The notes under the pieces were generated by a model. It saw only the letters and a list, made by a program, of their open reading frames with translations. It had not been told where the DNA came from and made no database searches. Below are positions 24,294 to 33,583 of a DNA stretch of 64,000 nucleotides, one piece after another. Within the stretch, counting starts at the first letter, position 1; each line of letters begins with the position of its first letter. Source of the stretch: Flavobacterium sp. LHD-80 (GTDB taxonomy: Bacteria > Bacteroidota > Bacteroidia > Flavobacteriales > Flavobacteriaceae); the NCBI RefSeq assembly GCF_030929605.1, contig NZ_JAVFVS010000013.1:248001-312000 (forward strand), read 5' to 3'. Made by a program: the position numbers and the translations under genes.

Positions 24294-25979
24294 ATGAAAA
24301 CCAAAACCATTAGCATCGTATTTTCTCTTGCGCTTCTCGTGTGTGGATTGCCGTTCAAAACTATTGCTCAAAATTCAAAATCAAATGCTTTTTATAGCGA
24401 TATTGAGTTTAAAATGCAAAAAGTTAAAGAGCCTGTAATTCCGAAAAACACAGTCAATTTAAAAGATTTTGGTGCAGTAAGCGGTGGCTATGTTTTAAAT
24501 ACAAAGGCTTTCGCCGATGCTATTGAAGCCGTTTCAAAAAAAGGCGGAGGAAAAGTGATTATTCCTCCAGGGATTTGGCTGACAGGACCAATTATTTTAA
24601 AAAGCAACATCGAACTTCATGCTGAAACTGGTGCTTTGATTAAATTTTCGACAGATAAAAGTTTGTATCCAATTATAGAAACTAGTTTTGAAGGTTTAAA
24701 CACGTGGCGATGCATCTCTCCTATTTACGGCAAAAACCTTGAAAATATTGCCTTTACAGGAAACGGCGTTTGGGATGGTTCTGGAGAAGTTTGGAGACAA
24801 GTGAAAAAAAGTAAATTAACCGACAGTCAATGGAAAAAATTTGTGGCTTCGGGTGGTGTTTTAAATGAGAAAAAAGATAGTTGGTATCCATCTGAAACTT
24901 TCATGAAAGCTTCAGTAGGCGCTGATCAAAATGTGCGTCTTGACTTAAAGACAAAGGAACAATTCGAAGAAATTCATGATTTTCTTCGTCCTGTAATGGT
25001 AAGTATTCAAAACAGTAAAAGAGTTCTTTTTGACGGTCCGGTTTTTCAAAATTCACCAGCTTGGAACATTCATCCTTTAATGGTTGAAGATTTAATTCTG
25101 AGAAATGTGACAGTACGAAATCCTTGGTATTCTCAAAACGGCGACGGACTTGATGTTGAATCTTGTAAAAATGTTTTGATTGAAAATTCGAGTTTTGATG
25201 TTGGTGATGACGCTATCTGCATAAAATCAGGAAAAGACAAAGACGGACGTGATCGTGGCATTCCGTGCGAAAACATCATTGTGAAAAATAATATTGTTTA
25301 TCATGGTCACGGTGGCGTAACTGTAGGAAGCGAAATGTCCGGCGGTGTAAAAAACCTTCACGTTTCAAATTGTACTTTTATGGGAACTGATGTTGGTCTT
25401 CGTTTTAAAAGCACTCGCGGACGTGGCGGAGTGGTTGAAAATATCTTTATTTCTAACATTTATATGACAGATATTCCGTCGCAAGCAATTTCTTTCGATT
25501 TATATTATGGAGGAAAATCAATTGCTGAAACTTTGGCCGAAGGTGGAACTAAAGTAGCCAACAAAATGATGCCTGTGAATGTAGAAACGCCACAATTCAA
25601 AAACATTTCGATAAAAAATATTACGATTGCTGGTGCTTATCAAGCGGTATTTTTGCAAGGATTGCCAGAGATGAATCTTGAAAATATTGAAATTTCAAAC
25701 TTAACAGCAAAAGCTGAAAATGGCTTTTCTATAATTGACGCAAACGGAATTAAAATAAGCAATGTCAAATTAGATATTGAAAAACCAGCCGTTTTTGAGA
25801 TTTATAACGGAAAAAACATGTCTTTCAAGAATGTTGAATTTAACTCCAAATCAGATAAGGCCATTTCAATTAATGGTGAAGTAAGCCAGAATATAGAATT
25901 TGTTCCAAACCCAAATTTTGATTTATCTAAAAAGATTTCCGTTGGAGAAACTGTTCCGAAAGGAGCAGTAAAATTCTAA
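24294..25979 (+). CDS. Exported glycoside hydrolase family 28 (polygalacturonase-like)
   Basis: A 561-aa protein with a signal peptide (about 1-25) and a right-handed parallel beta-helix. The GH28 active-site landmarks are present: NGDGLD near residue 282, GDDAICIKSG near 303, HGHGG near 337 and RFKS near 369, which stand for the NTD, DD, GHG and RIK motifs. GH28 enzymes hydrolyse polygalacturonan or rhamnogalacturonan with inversion. Its start is preceded by a LacI-type palindrome at the promoter, suggesting induction by a pectin-derived sugar. It stands alone, without SusC/SusD or other pectinases in the window. Confidence 0.92.
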   Translation: MKTKTISIVFSLALLVCGLPFKTIAQNSKSNAFYSDIEFKMQKVKEPVIPKNTVNLKDFGAVSGGYVLNTKAFADAIEAVSKKGGGKVIIPPGIWLTGPIILKSNIELHAETGALIKFSTDKSLYPIIETSFEGLNTWRCISPIYGKNLENIAFTGNGVWDGSGEVWRQVKKSKLTDSQWKKFVASGGVLNEKKDSWYPSETFMKASVGADQNVRLDLKTKEQFEEIHDFLRPVMVSIQNSKRVLFDGPVFQNSPAWNIHPLMVEDLILRNVTVRNPWYSQNGDGLDVESCKNVLIENSSFDVGDDAICIKSGKDKDGRDRGIPCENIIVKNNIVYHGHGGVTVGSEMSGGVKNLHVSNCTFMGTDVGLRFKSTRGRGGVVENIFISNIYMTDIPSQAISFDLYYGGKSIAETLAEGGTKVANKMMPVNVETPQFKNISIKNITIAGAYQAVFLQGLPEMNLENIEISNLTAKAENGFSIIDANGIKISNVKLDIEKPAVFEIYNGKNMSFKNVEFNSKSDKAISINGEVSQNIEFVPNPNFDLSKKISVGETVPKGAVKF

Positions 25980-26144
25980 ATACATAATAACCAATATCCT
26001 AAACCCGCTTTTTATAGTTATAAAATTAATTATGAAAAGTGGGTTTTAATTTTCATTTTCATTCAAATACTTTTTCATACCAAAATTGAGTTTAATTGAA
26101 TAACAAACGAATTAAATCCAAACGGCATTTAAAAAAAATAATGT

Positions 26145-26152
26145 TAATTTTG
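26145..26152 (+). promoter_or_regulatory. -7 element abutting the DUF2520 gene start
   Basis: TAATTTTG matches TAnnTTTG and ends 4 nt before the ATG at 26157. If used, transcription would begin at or just inside the start codon and the mRNA would be leaderless. Confidence 0.45.
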
Positions 26153-26156
26153 TGCT

Positions 26157-26918
26157 ATGATTCAACTATCGATAATTGGTTCCGGAAATGTGGCACAGCA
26201 TTTAATCAAAGCTTTCGCGAAAAGTGAAGCTGTAGAAATTGTGCAGGTATTTTCGAGAAAAAAAGAAACTTTGGCTTCTTTAATCGAATACGATAAAATT
26301 GTAAATGAATTCGAGAACTTAATTGAAGCCGATTTATACATCATCGCTGTTTCTGATAATGCTATTTTAGATGTATCACAAAGATTACCTTTTCAAAATA
26401 AAATTGTAGTTCATACTTCTGGCGCAGCTTCGCTTGATGTACTAGATGCCAAAAACAGAAAAGGTGTTTTTTATCCGCTTCAAACATTCTCAAAAAACAA
26501 AGATGTTGACTTTTCAATTATTCCAATGTGTCTAGAAGCCGAAAATACGTTTGATTTTAGAATTTTAGAAACCGCAGCAAAAAGCATTTCAAATACTGTT
26601 TTTGCAATTAATTCAGAGCAACGAAAAGCACTTCATGTTGCGGCTGTTTTTGCAAATAATTTTACGAATCATTTATATCAAATTGGACAAGAAATTTGCA
26701 ATGAACATAATGTTCCCTTTGAAGTTTTAAAACCATTGATTAGAGAAACTGCGGAGAAAATCAACACTTTGAACCCTGTTGATGCGCAAACAGGTCCGGC
26801 AAAAAGAAATGATTCGACCACAATTCAAGCACATTTGGATTATTTGACAAATGAAAATCAAAAAAATATTTATAAAATTCTAACACAATCTATACAAAAT
26901 AATGGCAAAAAGTTATAA
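26157..26918 (+). CDS. Rossmann-like/DUF2520 family oxidoreductase-like protein
   Basis: A 253-aa cytosolic protein. An N-terminal NAD(P)-binding Rossmann fold begins with IIGSGNVAQHL (6-16), and the C-terminal helical DUF2520 domain shows the signature GPAKRNDSTTIQAHL near 222. The fold resembles F420-dependent NADP reductase and 6-phosphogluconate dehydrogenase types. The reaction is unknown. It overlaps the KdsC-like gene by 17 nt, so the two are co-translated. Confidence 0.85.
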   Translation: MIQLSIIGSGNVAQHLIKAFAKSEAVEIVQVFSRKKETLASLIEYDKIVNEFENLIEADLYIIAVSDNAILDVSQRLPFQNKIVVHTSGAASLDVLDAKNRKGVFYPLQTFSKNKDVDFSIIPMCLEAENTFDFRILETAAKSISNTVFAINSEQRKALHVAAVFANNFTNHLYQIGQEICNEHNVPFEVLKPLIRETAEKINTLNPVDAQTGPAKRNDSTTIQAHLDYLTNENQKNIYKILTQSIQNNGKKL

Positions 26919-27429
26919 AGAAATAATGAATGACATCACAACATTTGTTTTTGATGTTGACGGCGTACTTACTGACAGTTCTGTTTTTGTAACCAATGAA
27001 GGAGAAATGCTTCGCACAATGAATATTCGCGATGGTTACGCAATGAAAGCAGCAATTGAAAGCGGTTACAATGTTTGCATTATTTCTGGCGGAAGCAATG
27101 AAGGCGTTCGTATTCGTCTGAATAATTTAGGAATTAAAGATGTTCACTTAGGAACTCCTGATAAAGTGCAAACTTTTAAAGACTATACAAATAGTAACAA
27201 TATAAACCCAGAACAAGTATTGTATATGGGTGATGATATTCCTGATTTTCATGTTATGAAATTAGTTGGACTGCCAACTTGCCCGCAAGATGCTAGTCCT
27301 GAAATTAAAAATATCTGTCGCTATATTTCGCACGTAAAAGGCGGACGTGGCGCTGCACGTGATGTAATTGAACAAGTAATGAAAGTGCAAGGAAAATGGA
27401 TGGAATACTTTAACGGAAAACACGATTAA
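26902..27429 (+). CDS. KdsC-like HAD phosphatase (KDO-8-phosphate phosphatase family)
   Basis: A 175-aa capless HAD phosphatase. The catalytic DxD is in FVFDVDGVLTD (about 14-22), the Thr/Ser motif II is in IISGGSN near 65, and motif III/IV is GDDIPDFHVM near 112. Size and sequence (RDGYAMKAAIE) fit KdsC, which removes phosphate from KDO-8-P in lipopolysaccharide core synthesis; related enzymes act on other sugar acids. It overlaps the upstream DUF2520 gene. Confidence 0.87.
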   Translation: MAKSYKEIMNDITTFVFDVDGVLTDSSVFVTNEGEMLRTMNIRDGYAMKAAIESGYNVCIISGGSNEGVRIRLNNLGIKDVHLGTPDKVQTFKDYTNSNNINPEQVLYMGDDIPDFHVMKLVGLPTCPQDASPEIKNICRYISHVKGGRGAARDVIEQVMKVQGKWMEYFNGKHD

Positions 27430-27469
27430 AACAATTGTAAATTGTTAATTATAAATTGTTAATTACAAA

Positions 27470-27516
27470 GACTTAGCCCCTTAGTCCCGATAGTTATCGG
27501 GATAGCAACTTAGAAC
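27470..27516. repeat. CTTAGCCCCTTAG repeat with TCCCGATAGTTATCGGGA palindrome
   Basis: The palindrome TCCCGATAGTTATCGGGA (27485-27502) sits within short CTTAG words. A second copy of the palindrome (CCGATAGCTATCGG) lies at 39869-39882, so it is a small dispersed palindromic element. Confidence 0.7.
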
Positions 27517-27523
27517 CTAAAAG

Positions 27524-28450
27524 ATGAAATACTTAAAACTTGTTCGGTACCAAAACTTACTTATGCTTGCTTTTATGCAGGTTTTATTTCGTTATGCCTT
27601 TTTAAAACAGCAAAATATTCCACTTGCATTGGCAGATTGGCAATATGCATTATTGGTATTAAGTACCGTTTTATTAGCGGCTGCCGGATATGTAGTCAAT
27701 GATATTTTTGATGTCGCAACCGATTCGATCAATAAACCAAATAATGTTATTATTGGCAAAAGAATTTCTGAAGCTCAAGCTTATAATATTTATATTGGAT
27801 TGAATATTACTGGCGTTGCAATTGGGTTTTATTTGTCAAATGTTATTATGAGACCTAGTTTTGCAACCATTTTTATTTTGATTGCTTCATTGCTTTATTT
27901 TTATTCTACAAGCTTAAAGCAAATCATGATTTTAGGCAATTTCATTGTTGCACTTTTATTAGCGTTGAGTGTTATTATCATTGGTGTTTTTGATTTATTT
28001 CCTGCAATTGATGCTGAAAATAAAGCCCAAATGGCAAGTCTTTTTTCTATTTTAATTGATTACGCCTTATTTGCTTTTATGATCAACTTTATCAGAGAAA
28101 TAGTTAAAGATATTGAAGATGTAAATGGCGATTACAATCAAGGAATGAACACGTTGCCAATTGCGATTGGAATTAGCAGAGCAGCGAAAATCGCTTTAGG
28201 ATTTGCAATTATTCCGTTTATATTATCGTTGCTTTATATCAATACTTATTTCATGGACAATAAGCTTTATATAGCCACTTTATATGGTTTTGCTTTTGTT
28301 CTTGCGCCTTTGTTGTATTTTATTGTCAAAATATTCAGTGCAAAATCTCAAAAGGAATTTCATCATTTAAGTACGGTTTTAAAACTGATTTTGCTTTTCG
28401 GAGTTTTGTCCATCCTCGTAATTACGCTAAATATTAAGTACAATGCTTAA
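27524..28450 (+). CDS. UbiA-family prenyltransferase (geranylgeranylglycerol-phosphate type)
   Basis: A 308-aa integral membrane protein with the two UbiA Asp motifs: NDIFDVATDSINKP near residue 64 and REIVKDIEDVNGDYNQGMNTLP near 192. About eight to nine helices are present. It is distinct from menA. Flavobacterial homologues are usually named geranylgeranylglycerol-phosphate geranylgeranyltransferase by similarity to archaeal lipid enzymes; the true acceptor in Bacteroidetes is not established. It overlaps maf by 8 nt. Confidence 0.82.
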   Translation: MKYLKLVRYQNLLMLAFMQVLFRYAFLKQQNIPLALADWQYALLVLSTVLLAAAGYVVNDIFDVATDSINKPNNVIIGKRISEAQAYNIYIGLNITGVAIGFYLSNVIMRPSFATIFILIASLLYFYSTSLKQIMILGNFIVALLLALSVIIIGVFDLFPAIDAENKAQMASLFSILIDYALFAFMINFIREIVKDIEDVNGDYNQGMNTLPIAIGISRAAKIALGFAIIPFILSLLYINTYFMDNKLYIATLYGFAFVLAPLLYFIVKIFSAKSQKEFHHLSTVLKLILLFGVLSILVITLNIKYNA

Positions 28451-29027
28451 AGAAAAACTAAAAAAATACACTTTGATTCTGGCATCGGGATCTCCAAGAA
28501 GACAGCAATTTTTTAAAGATTTAGATCTTGATTTCGAAATTCGTTTAAAGGAAATTGAAGAAGTTTATCCACCAGAATTAGAAGCCGCTGAAATAACAGA
28601 TTATTTGGCAGCATTAAAAGCCAGCGCTTTTGATGGTGAACTTAAAGAAAATGAAATTTTAGTGACAAGCGATACTATTGTTTGGCATCAGAATAAAGCT
28701 TTAGGAAAACCTAAAAATGCCGAAGAAGCTTTTGAAATGATCAAATCAATGTCAAATACAACACACGAAGTATTTACATCGGTTTGTTTTAGAACAGAAA
28801 ATACTTCGACCGTAATAAATGATGTAACAAAAGTTACTTTCAATGATCTATCAGATGAAGCAATTTTGTATTATATAGAAAATTACAAACCTTATGATAA
28901 AGCCGGTGCTTATGGCATTCAGGAATGGTTTGGTTTTATGGCCGTAGCAAAAGTTGAAGGCTCTTATACCAATGTGATGGGGCTTCCAACCGCTAAAGTT
29001 TACGAATATTTGAGTACATTAGTATAA
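28443..29027 (+). CDS. maf: Maf-family nucleoside triphosphate pyrophosphatase
   Basis: A 194-aa protein. The Maf signature ASGSPRRQQF is at about 14-23, the catalytic Asp is in VTSDTIVW near 74, and the third motif is YKPYDKAGAYGIQEW near 148. Maf proteins hydrolyse non-canonical or specific NTPs such as dTTP and UTP to NMP and PPi and are linked to division arrest. It is cytosolic. The start overlaps the end of the prenyltransferase gene, and the MscS gene begins 11 nt after the stop. Confidence 0.93.
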   Translation: MLKEKLKKYTLILASGSPRRQQFFKDLDLDFEIRLKEIEEVYPPELEAAEITDYLAALKASAFDGELKENEILVTSDTIVWHQNKALGKPKNAEEAFEMIKSMSNTTHEVFTSVCFRTENTSTVINDVTKVTFNDLSDEAILYYIENYKPYDKAGAYGIQEWFGFMAVAKVEGSYTNVMGLPTAKVYEYLSTLV

Positions 29028-29038
29028 AAATTACTTTT

Positions 29039-29569
29039 ATGTTTTCTTTTAAAGAATATAGCCAAGAAATAATCACAACTATAGTTTTACTTCTCACTCT
29101 AATTGCACTGCGTGTTATTGTTGCAAAATTAATTAGGCGATATGCCAGCAGCAGTCAGTTATTAGAGCACAGAACAAATTTAGTTATCAAATACATTCAT
29201 TTATTAATGAATATTTTGGTTACTATAAGTTTGATTGTAATTTGGGGGGTTGAAACCAAAGATATCTTTTTCACGGTATCGTCAATTGCTACTGTAATTG
29301 GTGTGGCTATGTTTGCGCAATGGTCAATTTTGAGTAATATTACTTCGGGAATGATTTTATTTTTTTCATTCCCATTCAAGATTGGAGACACTATAAAAAT
29401 TCACGACAAGGACTTCCCTATTGAAGCAGAAATTGAAGACATCAGTGCTTTTCATGTAAATTTAAGAACTAAAGAAGGTGAAAGAATCATTTTTCCCAAC
29501 AACCTTTTATTACAAAAAGGCATCTCTATTATGCCGGTTCAGTACGAAGACAAAGAGTTTTTTGATTAA
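29039..29569 (+). CDS. Compact MscS-type mechanosensitive channel
   Basis: A 176-aa protein, much shorter than E. coli MscS (286 aa). Three hydrophobic segments are seen (about 11-28, 48-66 and 75-115); the last holds the pore-helix pattern (FAQWSILSNITSGMILFFSFPFKIGDTIKI). The beta domain follows (IEAEIEDISAFHVNLRTKEGERIIFPNN), and the protein ends soon after it, so the large C-terminal alpha/beta cage is missing. It probably releases solutes during osmotic downshock. It closes a gene cluster running from the DUF2520 gene. Confidence 0.85.
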   Translation: MFSFKEYSQEIITTIVLLLTLIALRVIVAKLIRRYASSSQLLEHRTNLVIKYIHLLMNILVTISLIVIWGVETKDIFFTVSSIATVIGVAMFAQWSILSNITSGMILFFSFPFKIGDTIKIHDKDFPIEAEIEDISAFHVNLRTKEGERIIFPNNLLLQKGISIMPVQYEDKEFFD

Positions 29570-29679
29570 CTTTTGAATGGAAATTTTATAAACTAAAGAC
29601 AAAAAGGTAAAACACAATTACGATTATTAAATGTAATATTTGTTATACAATTTTTAGTTTATATAATACTCCATAAAAA

Positions 29680-30780
29680 ATGACTCAGCCAATAAAATTG
29701 CCTTTTTATGCAAAGCTTGCTTGCATATTAATAACTCTTATTTCGTTTGCCTATATATTTTGTATTGCAAAAGATGTAATTACGCCAGTTCTGATGGCTT
29801 TTCTGTTTGCCGTTTTACTGTTGCCTATTTTTACCTTTTTTAACTCCAGATTAAAGTTTCCAAGACATCTGGCGGCAATAATTTGTGTTCTGACTTTTGC
29901 TGCATTTATTGTCGGGATTCTGGTTTTTATTTCCTATGAAGTCACAGATATGGCAAATGACTTTGATACCATCAAGAAAAATGCAAATACCTTTTTATCT
30001 GATATTCACAGATTTGTCAAAGAGAGATTTCATGTCAGCATCGGTGAACAAAAAAAATACTTGGATACCGTAACCAAAGATTCTGTAAAAAATGGAAATG
30101 CAACAATTGGCTCTGCAATCCTTTCTATAACTGATCTTCTGCTGGATTGTACTATAATCCCAATTTATACTTTTCTGTTTCTAATTTACAAAGATCATTT
30201 TATACTCTTTTTAGCCAAATTAATCAGTAAGGAAAACCATATTGTACTTAAAAACATCTTATCACAAATAAAAGTTTCAATCAATAATTATATTGTGAGT
30301 TTGATTCTAGAAATGATAGTCGTGTCTGTATTAACAAGTTTAGGACTTTGGATTATTGGCGTCAAATATTTCATTTTATTGGGATTGATTACGGGACTAT
30401 TAAATCTTATTCCGTATATTGGAATATTAATTGCTGGAATAATTACTGTTTTAGCTTCTTTGACCGGATCTGGCGAAACATCCATTATTCTCGGAATTTT
30501 GATTGTAAATATTATTGTACAGCTTATCGACAATAATTTACTTGTTCCTTTAATTATTAATTCAAAAGTTGAAATCAATGCCTTTGTTTCGATCATTGGC
30601 ATTATTGTGGGCGGTGCGGCGGCCGGAATTTCAGGAATGTTTTTAGCAATTCCGCTTTTAGCAATTCTAAAAATTATTTTTGACCGAATTGAATCTTTGG
30701 AAGCCTGGGGTTATGTTATGGGAAATCATGTGCCTAGGAAATTTACGTGGAGAATCAGAAGATCTAAAATTGCTGATTAA
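29680..30780 (+). CDS. AI-2E family transporter (PerM-like)
   Basis: A 366-aa membrane protein with the family architecture: two early helices (12-50), one near 65-85, a soluble coil-like segment (about 90-140), and the conserved C-terminal helices with GLLNLIPYIGILIAG near 238 and IPLLAILKIIFDRIES near 325. Members transport varied substrates such as AI-2 or sodium/proton; the substrate here is unknown. No adjacent partner is visible. Confidence 0.87.
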   Translation: MTQPIKLPFYAKLACILITLISFAYIFCIAKDVITPVLMAFLFAVLLLPIFTFFNSRLKFPRHLAAIICVLTFAAFIVGILVFISYEVTDMANDFDTIKKNANTFLSDIHRFVKERFHVSIGEQKKYLDTVTKDSVKNGNATIGSAILSITDLLLDCTIIPIYTFLFLIYKDHFILFLAKLISKENHIVLKNILSQIKVSINNYIVSLILEMIVVSVLTSLGLWIIGVKYFILLGLITGLLNLIPYIGILIAGIITVLASLTGSGETSIILGILIVNIIVQLIDNNLLVPLIINSKVEINAFVSIIGIIVGGAAAGISGMFLAIPLLAILKIIFDRIESLEAWGYVMGNHVPRKFTWRIRRSKIAD

Positions 30781-30845
30781 AATATAATATTCAATAATTG
30801 CATCATTCAATCCATAAAATAAACACCGCTAAATAAAATATAATA

Positions 30846-32675
30846 ATGTCTGTGAACAAAAAAATAATCGTTTTTATTTTACTTTGCTTTTGTCTGCAAA
30901 GCACTTACGGACAATCTGATAAAACAAAAAACAACACTCCAAAAAAAGACAGTACAGACGTTTACAACAGAATTCGGAATTATTCTAAAAAAAACAACTT
31001 TACTAAAGTAATGCACAAACTCCTTTTTAGGACGAATAAACCTAAAAAGAAAGAAGAACTTCTTGTACCAAGCGACACTGCAAATTATAATGGCAAAATC
31101 ATTAGAAAAATAAATATTGTTACACTTGATCCTTTTGGGCATTCTGTTGCAGATACAACGCAAGTGCCCAAAAATTGGGGTGAACGAACAGGAAACCGAC
31201 TTCATTTAAAAACAAAAAAAATTGCCATTTACAATTTGCTTTTGTTTAAAAGAAATAGCGTTTACGATAGTTATAAAGTTCAGGAGACTGAACGTTTGAT
31301 ACGTGCCCAAAAATATGTTACTGCAGTTCGGATAACCCATCAATTAGCTGGAGTGGCTTCAGATTCTGTCGATGTTACCATCAGGGTTTTAGATTCCTGG
31401 AGTACCATTCCTCGATTTTCGATTTCGAGTAATCAGGTTTCTGTTGGATTCAAAGAGAAAGATTTTTTTGGAAGTGGCCAGCAATTAGAATATCGTTTTA
31501 CGAATCGATTTGATGATGGTGCAAACGGAAATGATGTTACGTATACAATTCCAAATATCAAAAATACCTACATTGGAACAACGCTGAATTACAAAATGGA
31601 TCTCGATAATAATTATACCAAAAGTATTAATATTGAGCGTTTGTTCTATTCGCCTTTAACCAAATGGGCTGGCGGTGTTTATGTTGGACAGAATTTTAGA
31701 AAAGATACTTTGCAGGCTCCTGATATGTCATATGCTTATCAGCCTTTTAAATATAATTTTCAAGATTTTTGGGCGGGAAAAGCTTCTAAAGTTTTTGAAG
31801 ATGATGATAAAGGAATTACCAATTTAATCGTGTCTGCTCGTTTTCTGAATGTAAATTACAGCGAAACGCCAACCGAACTCTACGACCCAACCCATTTTTA
31901 TTCAGATGAAAAACTCATTTTATCAGGAATTGGAATCAATACCCGTAAATTTATTAAAGACAATTATATTTTTAGAAACGGTCAAACAGAAGACGTTCCT
32001 ATTGGGCGAATTTATGGCGTTACTTTAGGTTCTCAATATAAAAATCAAATGTGGAGGCCGTATCTTGGTGGTCAGTTTTCTTTTGGAAATTATTACCGAC
32101 TCGGATTTCTTAGTGCGAATTTTGAAGCAGGAACTTTTTTTCATGATTCAAAAACCTATGAAACTGCATTTTCAATAGAAACCAATTATTTTACGAAACT
32201 CTACAGCATTGGAACTTGGAAATTAAGACAGTTTATAAATCCGAAAATAGTTATTGGCGTCAATCGCGAAGATATTATAGGTGATCAATTAAATATAAAT
32301 GAAGAAAATGGACTTGCTGGCTTCAACAGTGCTATTTATGGAACCAATAAAATGGTTTTGTCCTTGCAGACGCAGACCTATTCTCCAAATTCGCTTTTAG
32401 GTTTTCGTCTAAATCCATTTTTTAATTACTCGGTTGCCGTTTTAGGAAGTCCAAATAACGCAATGTCTCACAATAAAGCGTATTCTAAATTTACGCTTGG
32501 TGTAATTGTTAGTAATGACTATTTAGTATTCAGTTCTTTTCAATTGTCGCTGTCATACTATCCAAGTATTCCTTTTGAAGGAGATAACGTTTTCAAAACT
32601 AATACTTTTGAAACTACAGACTTCGGATTAATGAATTTTGAACTGGCAAAACCAAGAATTGTGGATTATAAGTAA
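30846..32675 (+). CDS. Outer-membrane beta-barrel protein with POTRA-like N-terminus
   Basis: A 609-aa exported protein with a signal peptide (about 1-22), then a Lys-rich linker. A POTRA-like segment covers about 80-190 (IIRKINIVTLDPFG, YKVQETERLIRAQKYVTAVRI, VDVTIRVLDSWS), and a barrel of alternating strands runs to the C-terminus. The layout resembles Omp85-type proteins, although no clear C-terminal barrel signature is seen. The role is unknown; assembly or transport across the outer membrane is an inference from fold. Confidence 0.7.
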   Translation: MSVNKKIIVFILLCFCLQSTYGQSDKTKNNTPKKDSTDVYNRIRNYSKKNNFTKVMHKLLFRTNKPKKKEELLVPSDTANYNGKIIRKINIVTLDPFGHSVADTTQVPKNWGERTGNRLHLKTKKIAIYNLLLFKRNSVYDSYKVQETERLIRAQKYVTAVRITHQLAGVASDSVDVTIRVLDSWSTIPRFSISSNQVSVGFKEKDFFGSGQQLEYRFTNRFDDGANGNDVTYTIPNIKNTYIGTTLNYKMDLDNNYTKSINIERLFYSPLTKWAGGVYVGQNFRKDTLQAPDMSYAYQPFKYNFQDFWAGKASKVFEDDDKGITNLIVSARFLNVNYSETPTELYDPTHFYSDEKLILSGIGINTRKFIKDNYIFRNGQTEDVPIGRIYGVTLGSQYKNQMWRPYLGGQFSFGNYYRLGFLSANFEAGTFFHDSKTYETAFSIETNYFTKLYSIGTWKLRQFINPKIVIGVNREDIIGDQLNINEENGLAGFNSAIYGTNKMVLSLQTQTYSPNSLLGFRLNPFFNYSVAVLGSPNNAMSHNKAYSKFTLGVIVSNDYLVFSSFQLSLSYYPSIPFEGDNVFKTNTFETTDFGLMNFELAKPRIVDYK

Positions 32676-32870
32676 ATATAAAATATTTTTATTTTTTTTA
32701 TCATTTTTTAAAGTTTTTAAAACATTTTCATTATCAAACAATTACCAATATTTTAGCACCTTCTCACTCGTTAAACTGTTTATTTTATCCGACGAAATAC
32801 ATTCTGTTTTTATTTTTGGCACAGTATATGAATATTACCAAACAAGAGTAACATTAAAACTTTAGAAAAA

Positions 32871-33380
32871 ATGAAAACACTAAAAATAGCAATCGCCGGA
32901 TTATTTCTTTTGGTTGCAAATGCCACACAAGCTCAAGTATCAATTAATGTTAATATTGGAACACCACCAGCTTGGGGACCTGCAGGGTACGCAGAAATGG
33001 AATATTATTATTTGCCAGATATTGAGGCCTATTATGATGTTCGAGCTTCACAGTTTATTTATTTTGGAGGCGGAAGATGGGTTCGAACAACTTATTTGCC
33101 AAGACAGTACAGAAACTATGATTTATACGGAGGTTATAAAGTAGTCTTAACAGATTATCACGGAAGAACACCTTATACTTATTTTGACCGTCATAGAGTA
33201 AAATATTACAAAGGATATCACGGAGCGCCTCAAAGACCATATAAACCAAGACCGGTTTACGGATATAATGATCGTCATGACCACAGAGATTACAAACATT
33301 ATGATAAACATCATGATAAACATGACAGACACGATCACGATGATCACCATGATGATCACCGCGGGCACGGAAGAAGATAA
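32871..33380 (+). CDS. Exported protein with His/Asp-rich C-terminal tail
   Basis: A 169-aa protein with a signal peptide (about 1-22, ending ATQAQ). The central region (about 25-115) is rich in Tyr and aromatic residues (YYYLPDIEAYYDV, FIYFGGGRWVR). The last ~50 residues are dominated by His, Asp and Lys (HDHRDYKHYDKHHDKHDRH), a composition typical of metal binding, for example Zn, Ni or Cu. No known family is assigned; the metal role is inference. A strong terminator follows. Confidence 0.75.
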   Translation: MKTLKIAIAGLFLLVANATQAQVSINVNIGTPPAWGPAGYAEMEYYYLPDIEAYYDVRASQFIYFGGGRWVRTTYLPRQYRNYDLYGGYKVVLTDYHGRTPYTYFDRHRVKYYKGYHGAPQRPYKPRPVYGYNDRHDHRDYKHYDKHHDKHDRHDHDDHHDDHRGHGRR

Positions 33381-33405
33381 TTGCTAAATAACTAGCAATC
33401 AATAC

Positions 33406-33439
33406 AAAAGAGTATCAATAATATTGATACTCTTTTTTT
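33406..33439 (+). terminator. Terminator after the His-rich protein gene
   Basis: AAAAGAGTATCAAT (33406-33419) pairs perfectly with ATTGATACTCTTTT (33423-33436) around a 3-nt loop and runs into T residues. Confidence 0.9.
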
Positions 33440-33549
33440 ATGCACGCATACTAATATTAGTTTTTGTTAATTTCTTGCATAATATTTAAAAATTATCTCC
33501 AAATCGATTATATTTATAACAAATGCCTTATTTTAATATAAATGCATCT

Positions 33550-33557
33550 TATATTTG
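33550..33557 (+). promoter_or_regulatory. -7 element upstream of the LVIVD lipoprotein gene
   Basis: TATATTTG matches TAnnTTTG, 27 nt upstream of the ATG at 33584. It lies inside an alternative longer frame that would start at 33542, which argues against that longer start. Confidence 0.55.
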
Positions 33558-33583
33558 CACAATATTTTAAATCACAGTTGATT

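Noticed and set aside
33055-33402. Minus-strand ORFs opposite the His-rich protein gene
   Set aside because: They are frame shadows of the repetitive His/Asp codons and have no start signals or domain content.
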